Notes under the pieces: model-generated | Database searches by the model: none | What the model was told of the DNA's origin: nothing | Seen by the model: the letters and a program-made list of their open reading frames with translations, nothing else | Position numbers and translations under genes: made by a program | Shown here: positions 6,620-12,030 of the stretch, one piece after another | How positions within the stretch are numbered: the first letter of the stretch is position 1 | How the letters are laid out: each line of letters begins with the position of its first letter | Source: Helicobacteraceae bacterium | Lineage (GTDB): Bacteria; Campylobacterota; Campylobacteria; Campylobacterales; Sulfurimonadaceae | Reading direction: 5' to 3' | Assembly: GCA_027084065.1 (NCBI GenBank) | Contig: JALWLR010000228.1 | Span: 1 to 12,030 of the forward strand | Length of the DNA: 12,030 nucleotides

Positions 6620-8434
6620 ATGTGTGGAATAGTAGGATATTTGGGAGAAAAAAACATAAAAGAGGTGCTTCTAAACGGTCTTAAAGAGCTGGAGTACAGA
6701 GGGTACGACAGTGCCGGAATAGCCGTTTTAAACAACGACCGCTTCTCCATCTTCAAAGCTGTGGGAAAACTGGAAAATCTCATAGAAAAAACAAAAGAGT
6801 TTCAAACTCAAGGTTTTGGCATAGGGATAGGTCATACAAGATGGGCGACACATGGAAAACCGACAGAGATAAACGCTCATCCCCACACCGGCGAAGAGAG
6901 CTATGTCGTTCATAACGGCATTATCGAAAACTATGCGATTTTAAAAAATATGCTTACTAAAGCAGGAGTGAAGTTTCTCAGCCAGACAGATACCGAAGTG
7001 ATCGTACATCTTTTCGAATACTACAAAAAAAACACTCAAAACAGCTTCGAAGCTTTTGAAAAAACAGTTCAAAACCTTGAGGGTGCCTATGCAATTTTGC
7101 TTGTAACCAAAGATGCACCTGATCGTATATTTTTTGCAAAAAAAGGCTCTCCGCTTTTAGTCGGAAAATCAAAAGAGCAGGAGTTCTACTTCGCTTCAAG
7201 TGATACCGCAGTCATTGGCGAAGCAAAAGAGGTACACTACTTCGACGACGGCGACTACGGATATGTCTCTAAAGAGGAGATTCGTATCTTCGATGCCTCC
7301 GGCAAAGAGAAACAGCCCCATTGGCAGCCTCTTTCTACTAACAAACTCTCCGCACAAAAAGGGGGCTTTCGCTTCTTTATGGAAAAAGAGATCTACGAAC
7401 AAGCAACCGTCGTAGCCGATACCCTGCTTGGGCGACTACTAGAGGATCACATAGCCTTTGAAGAGTTGGATGAGACACTCTTTGATCAAATAAACGAAAT
7501 CAAACTCTGTGCATGTGGAACCAGCTATCATGCGGCACTGGCTTCGAGTTATCTTTTTGAGCGAGTTGCAAAGGTTCGTACCTCTGTGGAAATAGCGAGC
7601 GAATTTCGATACAAAGAGCCTCTGCTTTGCAAAGACACCCTCTTTGTCGTCATCTCCCAAAGCGGCGAAACAGCTGATACGCTTGAGACCCTCAAAATGG
7701 CAAAAGCCGCCGGTTTGAAAACCCTTGCTATTTGCAATGTCGACAACTCCTCTATGGTACGTTTGGCAGATGCAAGCATCCTCACACGAGCAGGTATAGA
7801 AAAAGGGGTTGCTTCCACGAAGGCATTTGCCACTCAAATGAGCGTTTTATGGATGCTTTCACTTTTTGTGGCACAAAAGCAAAACTCCATTACAAAAGAG
7901 GTTTTACAAGAGCATCTCCAAACCCTGCGCACACTTCCAAAGATTCTGGAAGTAAATCCAAGTATGCACGAGCGCATCAGACGCCTCTCTAAACGCTACC
8001 TGCATGGACACGGCTTTTTCTTTATAGGGCGCGATATATTCTTCCCTCTAGCACTAGAAGGAGCACTCAAACTCAAAGAGATCAGCTACTTACATGCAGA
8101 AGGGTATCCTAGCGGAGAGATGAAACACGGTCCCATTGCACTTGCCGATCCGGAGCTTTTTACCATTGCCCTGCTACCAAAAAACCTGCTGTTTGAAAAG
8201 AGCCGTTCCAATATAGAAGAACTCAGTGCAAGAGACGCCACCATCTGTGTTATCAGCAGTGAAGTGTATGAAAAAGCGGATGACCACATCTCCATAGCTC
8301 CACAACCTCACTACATGCAAGAGTTTTTTGAAATGATGGTAGCTTTACAGCTGCTTTCACTAGAGATTTCCGTTCGCTTGGGGAATGATGTCGATATGCC
8401 AAGAAACCTTGCAAAAAGCGTGACGGTGGAGTAG
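6620..8434 (+). CDS. glmS: Glutamine--fructose-6-phosphate aminotransferase (isomerising) GlmS
   Basis: GlmS converts fructose-6-P and glutamine to glucosamine-6-P, the entry to UDP-GlcNAc for peptidoglycan and lipopolysaccharide. The 604-aa protein starts MCGIVGYLG; after removal of Met, the cysteine is the N-terminal nucleophile of the class II glutaminase domain (to about residue 220), with YRGYDSAG, HTRWATHG and NGIIENY motifs. Two SIS sugar-isomerase domains follow: the first around 290-430 with CGTSYHA and SQSGET, the second from about 455 with the EGALKLKEISY and SGEMKHGPIAL segments. The C terminus DVDMPRNLAKSVTVE is the canonical family ending. It begins 1 nt after glnD, so the operon couples a glutamine sensor with a major glutamine consumer. 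Its stop is 4 nt from the dapF fragment, leaving no obvious terminator. Confidence 0.97.
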   Translation: MCGIVGYLGEKNIKEVLLNGLKELEYRGYDSAGIAVLNNDRFSIFKAVGKLENLIEKTKEFQTQGFGIGIGHTRWATHGKPTEINAHPHTGEESYVVHNGIIENYAILKNMLTKAGVKFLSQTDTEVIVHLFEYYKKNTQNSFEAFEKTVQNLEGAYAILLVTKDAPDRIFFAKKGSPLLVGKSKEQEFYFASSDTAVIGEAKEVHYFDDGDYGYVSKEEIRIFDASGKEKQPHWQPLSTNKLSAQKGGFRFFMEKEIYEQATVVADTLLGRLLEDHIAFEELDETLFDQINEIKLCACGTSYHAALASSYLFERVAKVRTSVEIASEFRYKEPLLCKDTLFVVISQSGETADTLETLKMAKAAGLKTLAICNVDNSSMVRLADASILTRAGIEKGVASTKAFATQMSVLWMLSLFVAQKQNSITKEVLQEHLQTLRTLPKILEVNPSMHERIRRLSKRYLHGHGFFFIGRDIFFPLALEGALKLKEISYLHAEGYPSGEMKHGPIALADPELFTIALLPKNLLFEKSRSNIEELSARDATICVISSEVYEKADDHISIAPQPHYMQEFFEMMVALQLLSLEISVRLGNDVDMPRNLAKSVTVE

Positions 8435-8438
8435 TAGC

Positions 8439-8669
8439 TTAGAGCTTTACTTCCGCAACAAAAGTGTTAACCTCTCCCGCAAAGGTAATTGTACGCTCAT
8501 TGACTCCTAAATGGAGTGTCTCTTTACTTGTCGGGTAGACTTCGATGCTGTCTGCAACTTTTCCCTCTTGGAGCGCTCTGTAAAAAGAAGCGGCCATTCC
8601 TGTTCCACATGCAAGTGTTTCATTTTCGACGCCACGCTCGTAGGTACACACCTGCATAAAAAAAAACAT
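8439..8669 (-). pseudogene. Headless dapF fragment (C-terminal third only)
   Basis: An open frame of 76 codons matches residues 176-248 of the intact DapF encoded at 9085-9831. It begins at the codon for M176 (plus MFFF from the A-tract) and includes the second catalytic cysteine motif LACGTG, but lacks the N-terminal domain with the first active-site cysteine, so it cannot be an epimerase. Differences from the intact copy: R to Q and R to C just after the Met, D to N, one serine codon deleted (EVNTF against EVSNTF), and a different last two residues (KL against LD). No SD or promoter is evident on this strand. It lies 4 nt from the glmS stop, where the dapF 3' end would be expected before the insertion. 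It is a duplication remnant, not a functional gene. Confidence 0.85.
8449..8657. repeat. Direct repeat copy 1 of the dapF 3' end
   Basis: It aligns with 9095-9306 in the same orientation. By hand I count 8 substitutions (8478, 8616, 8624, 8628, 8631, 8648, 8649, 8653) and one 3-nt gap near 8469. Positions 8479-8615 are identical over 137 nt. Similarity stops at the A-tract on the right and within the last two codons on the left. Confidence 0.93.
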
Positions 8670-8671
8670 TA

Positions 8672-8680
8672 TGGTATAAT
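8672..8680 (+). promoter_or_regulatory. Extended -10 promoter for a predicted leaderless mRNA
   Basis: TGGTATAAT (with the -10 hexamer at 8675-8680) is as good as the surE promoter box. It ends 6 nt before the ATG at 8687, so the predicted transcription start falls on or within about 1 nt of the start codon. A perfect 6-bp dyad (CATTAT GGT ATAATG, 8667-8681) covers the box, and an A9 tract lies just upstream. Confidence 0.65.
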
Positions 8681-8686
8681 GCTGTT

Positions 8687-8917
8687 ATGGCGAAGATCGA
8701 TGAGATAAAAGAACATATAAATGCATTGCGAGGCTATCTCAATATAGTGATCGCTATTATACTAGCATTGGGTGCTGGAGTATCCAAGCTCTATGTGGCG
8801 GCTCAGATTAGCATATTGTTTTGGATCGGCATTATTTTGATTATATTATTGCTTGCGGTATTTGTAACAATTGCGAAAGCTATGCATGATAATATTAAAC
8901 GATTAAAGGATTTGTAA
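8687..8917 (+). CDS. Small two-TM membrane protein (76 aa) of the insert, unknown function
   Basis: Not recognised as a named family. Residues 1-16 (MAKIDEIKEHINALRG) form a charged, probably amphipathic or coiled-coil helix. TM1 spans about 17-36 and TM2 about 42-64, with a short loop. The tail KAMHDNIKRLKDL is basic and helical. The positive-inside rule gives a hairpin with both ends in the cytoplasm. There is no SD before the ATG, and the extended -10 lies so close that the mRNA should be leaderless. The gene is followed directly (TAAATG) by a 29-aa membrane ORF with its own SD. Size and topology would fit a holin-like, toxin-like or accessory membrane protein, but nothing here decides among these. 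Its position between duplicated dapF ends marks it as cargo of an insertion. Confidence 0.7.
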   Translation: MAKIDEIKEHINALRGYLNIVIAIILALGAGVSKLYVAAQISILFWIGIILIILLLAVFVTIAKAMHDNIKRLKDL

Positions 8918-9007
8918 ATGGATTTTGCAACTATATCCATAGTATTTGTTGCAGTTTTGTTCGGACTTTCAATTCTATATGTTACTAAGCAGTTGATAAA
9001 CATTTAA
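8918..9007 (+). CDS. 29-aa single-TM micropeptide
   Basis: An ATG directly after the stop of the 76-aa gene opens a 29-codon frame ending in TAA at 9005-9007. The peptide starts MDFATISIVFVAVLFGLSIL and ends YVTKQLINI: one hydrophobic helix at about residues 5-22 with a lysine just after it, so N-out/C-in is expected. An AAAGGA Shine-Dalgarno at 8905-8910 lies 7 nt before the ATG, among the best ribosome sites in the window, which supports real translation despite the length. It is probably co-expressed with the upstream two-TM protein, and the two may act together in the membrane. Function unknown; a chance ORF cannot be excluded. Confidence 0.55.
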   Translation: MDFATISIVFVAVLFGLSILYVTKQLINI

Positions 9008-9023
9008 GAAAAATGAGAGGGCG

Positions 9024-9042
9024 GCTCTATAAAAAAAAGAGC
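9024..9042. terminator. Weak possible terminator after the two small genes
   Basis: GCTCT (9024-9028) pairs with AGAGC (9038-9042) across an A-rich 9-nt loop and is followed by GATATTTT on the plus strand. The stem is only 5 bp and the U-run is short, so this is a weak candidate. No better terminator is visible for either the small genes or dapF. Confidence 0.25.
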
Positions 9043-9054
9043 GATATTTTCAAC

Positions 9055-9071
9055 ACTATCGAGACGATAGT
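9055..9071. repeat. 7-bp perfect inverted repeat in the insert tail
   Basis: ACTATCG and CGATAGT flank a 3-nt AGA spacer. No U-tract follows on either strand at terminator spacing, so it could be a protein-binding dyad, a recombination scar or chance. It lies 14 nt beyond the dapF stop, near the right junction of the insert. Confidence 0.35.
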
Positions 9072-9084
9072 AAAAAAGCGTCAG

Positions 9085-9831
9085 TCAATCTAACACTTCC
9101 GCAACAAAAGTGTTACTAACCTCTCCTGCAAAGGTAATTGTACGCTCATTGACTCCTAAATGGAGTGTCTCTTTACTTGTCGGGTAGACTTCGATGCTGT
9201 CTGCAACTTTTCCCTCTTGGAGCGCTCTGTAAAAAGAAGCGGCCATTCCTGTTCCACATGCAAGCGTTTCATCTTCAACTCCACGCTCGTAGGTACGAAC
9301 CCGCATGTTGCCATCAGGCAGTATGCAAGCAATGTTGACGTTTGCATTTTCTTTGTGTCTGAGTTCGCGTGCACTCTCTATGTCGAAGTTTTCAATGTTG
9401 TCCGTAAATGTAACCATATGTGGCACACCGGTATCTATCTTCCACCATGTTCGTCCATCGTGCGTGACATCTTTTTTCAAAATTTTTGGAGGTGTGAGTT
9501 CGCTTTGAACCATATTGCCATCCACTTTTGCATGTATGACACCGGCACCTGTTAAAAAACGCATACTTTTTGGAGCCAAACCATGTGTAAAAGCATAGTG
9601 AGCCGCAGCGCGGCTGCCATTGCCGCACATGCTTGCTTCACTACCATCAGCATTGTAAAACTGCCACTCAAAGTCGTACTTCGTATGCGGTACTAAGACA
9701 ATAAGCCCGTCCGCACCCACACCGTTTTGTCTGTGACAGAGCTTTTGTGCCTCGTTGGAGCGCTCTTTTTTTTGAAAAGTATGGTAAATAACAAAGTCGT
9801 TTCCGTTTGCACTGTATTTGGAGATAGTCAT
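9085..9831 (-). CDS. dapF: Diaminopimelate epimerase DapF
   Basis: DapF interconverts LL- and meso-diaminopimelate in the lysine and peptidoglycan pathway using two cysteines as acid and base. Both are present: C69 in SMCGNGSRAA and C192 in ETLACGTGMAAS. The N-terminal KYSANGNDFVIY segment and the NGVGADG motif (residues 36-42) are also typical. The 248-aa length is at the short end of the normal range. Its C-terminal 73 codons are duplicated as a fragment beside glmS, and the final residues differ between copies (LD here, KL there). The present 3' end may therefore have been supplied by inserted DNA, with function preserved. The gene is single, leftward and divergent from the lipoprotein gene; the SD before the ATG is weak. 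Confidence 0.95.
   Translation of the reverse strand: MTISKYSANGNDFVIYHTFQKKERSNEAQKLCHRQNGVGADGLIVLVPHTKYDFEWQFYNADGSEASMCGNGSRAAAHYAFTHGLAPKSMRFLTGAGVIHAKVDGNMVQSELTPPKILKKDVTHDGRTWWKIDTGVPHMVTFTDNIENFDIESARELRHKENANVNIACILPDGNMRVRTYERGVEDETLACGTGMAASFYRALQEGKVADSIEVYPTSKETLHLGVNERTITFAGEVSNTFVAEVLD
9095..9306. repeat. Direct repeat copy 2, within intact dapF
   Basis: This is the counterpart of 8449-8657. The identical core is 9128-9264. Copy-to-copy offset is 646 nt left of the 3-nt indel and 649 nt right of it, so the repeat plus insert forms a unit of roughly 650 bp. Confidence 0.93.
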
Positions 9832-9854
9832 CTTTTTGTCGCTTTTTTAAAAGA

Positions 9855-9863
9855 ATTATAGCA
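9855..9863 (-). promoter_or_regulatory. Extended -10 promoter of dapF
   Basis: The minus strand reads TGCTATAAT from 9863 to 9855, a TGn-extended consensus box. Predicted transcription start is near 9848, leaving a leader of about 17 nt before the dapF ATG. Confidence 0.6.
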
Positions 9864-9897
9864 TAAAGCATTTATACCCATTTAAAGAAAGTTTGAG

Positions 9898-9903
9898 TAC
9901 AAT
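9898..9903 (+). promoter_or_regulatory. Possible -10 box of the lipoprotein gene
   Basis: TACAAT at 9898-9903 is a one-mismatch -10 box, giving a leader of about 50 nt. The region 9904-9955 is A/T-rich and could contain another start, so the assignment is tentative. The gene's Shine-Dalgarno, AAAGGA within 9950-9955, is strong. Confidence 0.35.
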
Positions 9904-9961
9904 GGTTAATGTAGAACACAATAAATGAAAGTTTGTTGTATTTTAATTAAAGGAAAATGAT

Positions 9962-12030
9962 ATGAAAAAAATGTTTAAATACAGCCTCATAAGCGTTGCG
10001 GCAGCCTCTTTGTTTGTTGGCTGTGGTGGTGGAAGCAGTTCAAACAGTTCTGATACGAATGAGCCTACTACATATAGTGTCGGAGGAAATGCTGTTGATG
10101 GTTACATTGCAAACGCAACGGTATGTTTTGATATGAACACCAATCTTGCATGTGATGCAACAGAACCGAGTACGCTAAGTGATGAAAACGGCTCTTATAC
10201 TCTTGTAATAAGCCAGGCACAAAAAGATGCAGCAGAAAGTGATGCGTCTATCTTGGTAACAGGTGGGCTAGATATTGATACCAATGCGGCACTTGTCGGT
10301 GTTTTGGAAGCGCCGTTTGATGGAAGTTCGGCTGAAACTCATGTCTCTCCATTAACAACGGTAGCGATGTCTATGATAAAAGAGGGTACGGCTACTTCTA
10401 CAGCGGATGCGTATGAAAAAGTTGCCAATGCATTTGGGCTTACCCCTGAAGAGGTAAAAGAAGATCCGGTTGCTCTTGCAGAGGAGAGTAACAACACGAA
10501 AGTTCTCGAAGCGACGATGACTCTCTACCGTAGTGTTGTGGCACTGAGTGAAACAACCGGAGCAGAGCCTAAAGAGGTTTTTTCATACTTGGGAAAAGGG
10601 TTGAGTAGTGTCACTGCGGATGAGAACGCTTCACTTGGTGATGTTTTAGCAACAGCTATAGCAGCGGCAGATGGTGCACCGGCAAAATTAAAAGAGGCGG
10701 CTGCGATTGTTCCTGTCATTGCAGGTGGAGTGGAAAAAGCACTTACAGAACATACAAGCATCAAAGATGCGGCACTTGTAGCGGACGCTATGGTGGATGC
10801 AGTTAAAGAAGAGGTGCATATCGCTTTTGAAAACAATGAAGCAATCGATGATACGTTTGTAACGAATCTAGAGAACAATGTCGAAGATGTTGCAACTATT
10901 GACCCTCGTGAAGTCGCTATAGAGAATCTTTTGACTACATATGACATAGAGGCTACCAAAGAGCAGATAGAAGCTTTGGCATCTTTGTTTACATCCTCTT
11001 CGGCAATTACCCTTTCATCCATTGTGGCACTCGATGCTCATGAAAATCCAAGCATAGCATCTATTGTAGTTGCTTTGCAAGAAGCATTGACAATAGAAGA
11101 GATTAAACGCTATCTTGCAGATGCCGGAGTGGTTGTGGATGAAGCGACGGCAAGAGAGATCGCTTCAAAAGTACCTGATTTTACATCGAGTATGACGCTG
11201 GAGACATTAGCTACAAAACTTTATGCTACAAACATTCCAGATCTTATGACACTTGCACTCAAAATCAACCCGCCTGCAGGAGTTGCTGCGTTAGATGATA
11301 TAACAAAAGCGAAAAACCTTTTTGAAAGTGTCAGAACGCAGGTCAATCAAGCACAATCCTTTGTTGATAGTGAAGCACAAGATATAGATGCGGCACTAAC
11401 GGATGTTTCTTCCGATGTTGAGTTTACCTCTTTAGTACTTGGGCATTTGAGTGACATGATCACGCAAGGCATGGACAGCGGAGCAAGCTCTCTTACTGAT
11501 ACGGTTGCAGATGGAAACAGAACTATAACGCTTACTCAAACTACAAGCACGACTGATGTCACTTGGAGTTACAGTATTGAAGACAGTGATGGCAGTGGAA
11601 GTTGGAGCGGTACACTTATCTTTCCTAACATAGACCCGGAAAATTTTGATCCCTCTTCATTTACTACACTTCGTGTAACGCTAGATGGAACTCTGCCTGT
11701 AACCTACTATGGCGAAACACTGCCGGCAGGTAAAACAAATACACAAAGTGTCTCTCTACATGCAGAGTTGACAAAAACAAGCGAAGGTGCTCACTTCAAA
11801 CTAGATGAAAACCTTACTAACAATGGAAATAGTGTTGCCATAACAGACGCGAATGTAGCCATAGGGTACACTGTTGATTCAGAGACGAAAGAGCCAAACA
11901 TCGACTATGTAAAAGTAGAAAACCTGTATGTAAACGGTACGGTACAAAACTATGCACTCGATGGAAAAATAGATGTTTCTTACACACAAAACAGTCGTTG
12001 GGCGACTAACGGATTTGAGAAAGAGTTTAT
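9962..12030 (+). CDS. Large surface or periplasmic lipoprotein, 3' end beyond the window
   Basis: An open frame of at least 689 codons runs to the window end without a stop. The N terminus is a lipoprotein signal peptide: MKKMFKYS, a hydrophobic stretch, and lipobox FVGC with Cys at residue 21, followed by a flexible GGGSSSNSSD linker. Next, about residues 38-85, comes a small beta domain of the type VDGYIANATVCFDMNTN...CDATEPS...DENGSYTL. I recall this as frequent at the N terminus of large secreted lipoproteins; its Asp/Asn-rich loop resembles a calcium-binding loop, and two cysteines (about 56 and 65) may pair. A long Ala-rich helical middle (about 100-480) and a beta-rich C-terminal part (from about 510, WSYSIEDSDGSGSWSG onward) follow. 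No enzyme motif was recognised. The start at 9962 is set by the SD and the signal peptide. It is probably exported to the outer membrane. Confidence 0.85.
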   Translation, partial: MKKMFKYSLISVAAASLFVGCGGGSSSNSSDTNEPTTYSVGGNAVDGYIANATVCFDMNTNLACDATEPSTLSDENGSYTLVISQAQKDAAESDASILVTGGLDIDTNAALVGVLEAPFDGSSAETHVSPLTTVAMSMIKEGTATSTADAYEKVANAFGLTPEEVKEDPVALAEESNNTKVLEATMTLYRSVVALSETTGAEPKEVFSYLGKGLSSVTADENASLGDVLATAIAAADGAPAKLKEAAAIVPVIAGGVEKALTEHTSIKDAALVADAMVDAVKEEVHIAFENNEAIDDTFVTNLENNVEDVATIDPREVAIENLLTTYDIEATKEQIEALASLFTSSSAITLSSIVALDAHENPSIASIVVALQEALTIEEIKRYLADAGVVVDEATAREIASKVPDFTSSMTLETLATKLYATNIPDLMTLALKINPPAGVAALDDITKAKNLFESVRTQVNQAQSFVDSEAQDIDAALTDVSSDVEFTSLVLGHLSDMITQGMDSGASSLTDTVADGNRTITLTQTTSTTDVTWSYSIEDSDGSGSWSGTLIFPNIDPENFDPSSFTTLRVTLDGTLPVTYYGETLPAGKTNTQSVSLHAELTKTSEGAHFKLDENLTNNGNSVAITDANVAIGYTVDSETKEPNIDYVKVENLYVNGTVQNYALDGKIDVSYTQNSRWATNGFEKEF

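Larger units (their letters stand above)
8658..9094. other. ~430-bp insert between the two dapF 3' copies
   Basis: This is the segment between the direct repeats. It begins with a nine-A tract (8658-8666), carries one promoter and two small rightward membrane-protein genes, then a 77-nt tail (9008-9084) with a 7-bp dyad, and ends with the last codons of intact dapF. By eye it is more A/T-rich and uses more ATA, ATT and TTG codons than the flanking genes, which suggests acquired DNA. No integrase, transposase or terminal inverted repeats are visible. Confidence 0.65.

Noticed and set aside
8430..8450. Terminator hairpin between glmS and the dapF fragment
   Set aside because: Only a 4-bp AGCT pairing is possible and there is no U-tract.
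8439..8669. Functional small protein from the dapF fragment
   Set aside because: It lacks the first catalytic cysteine and the whole N-terminal domain, and has no promoter or SD; the frame is open because it copies dapF.
10525..11022. 165-codon open frame antisense to the lipoprotein gene
   Set aside because: It lies wholly inside a convincing coding frame, its Ala/Ser-rich translation mirrors the Ala-rich sense codons, and no SD or promoter is seen.
1..12030. CRISPR arrays, tRNA or rRNA genes, insertion-sequence ends
   Set aside because: Looked for on both strands; no regularly spaced repeats, no cloverleaf-like segments and no transposase or terminal inverted repeats were seen.

Overview
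The window looks like chromosomal DNA from a Campylobacterota member, broadly Sulfurimonas-, Sulfurovum- or Sulfuricurvum-like. The evidence is an MqnE-type radical SAM enzyme of the futalosine route to menaquinone, dense operons with 1-4 nt overlaps, promoters built on a strong (often extended, TGn) TATAAT box without a clear -35, and the general character of the proteins. Genus assignment is inference; no rRNA or tRNA gene is present.

Layout. Positions 74-3006 hold a five-gene rightward operon: surE (5'-nucleotidase), a TcdA/ThiF-family E1-like enzyme, a predicted outer-membrane barrel, a two-TM protein with a periplasmic cysteine domain, and an 81-aa unknown. It ends flush against the leftward mqnE (3007-4041). 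mqnE diverges from glnD (start chosen at 4105) over about 63 bp in which the two -10 boxes overlap on opposite strands. glnD is followed after 1 nt by glmS, so the PII uridylyltransferase (nitrogen/glutamine sensing) and the glutamine-consuming GlcN-6-P synthase are probably co-transcribed. dapF (9085-9831, leftward) diverges from a large lipoprotein gene starting at 9962 and running off the window.

The accessory-looking part is 8439-9094, between glmS and dapF. The last ~73 codons of dapF occur twice: once in intact dapF, and once as a headless fragment 4 nt from the glmS stop. Between the copies lies a ~430-bp insert with two tiny membrane-protein genes (76 and 29 aa). The first has an extended -10 ending 6 nt before its ATG, so its mRNA is predicted to be leaderless. 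The arrangement matches single-crossover integration of a DNA circle carrying a dapF 3' end, or an equivalent duplication. No integrase or transposase is present. This is the best candidate for something undescribed here; its function cannot be read from the sequence.

The remaining genes are core metabolism: dapF makes meso-diaminopimelate and glmS makes GlcN-6-P, both peptidoglycan precursors; mqnE serves menaquinone; surE and the TcdA homologue serve nucleotide turnover and tRNA modification.
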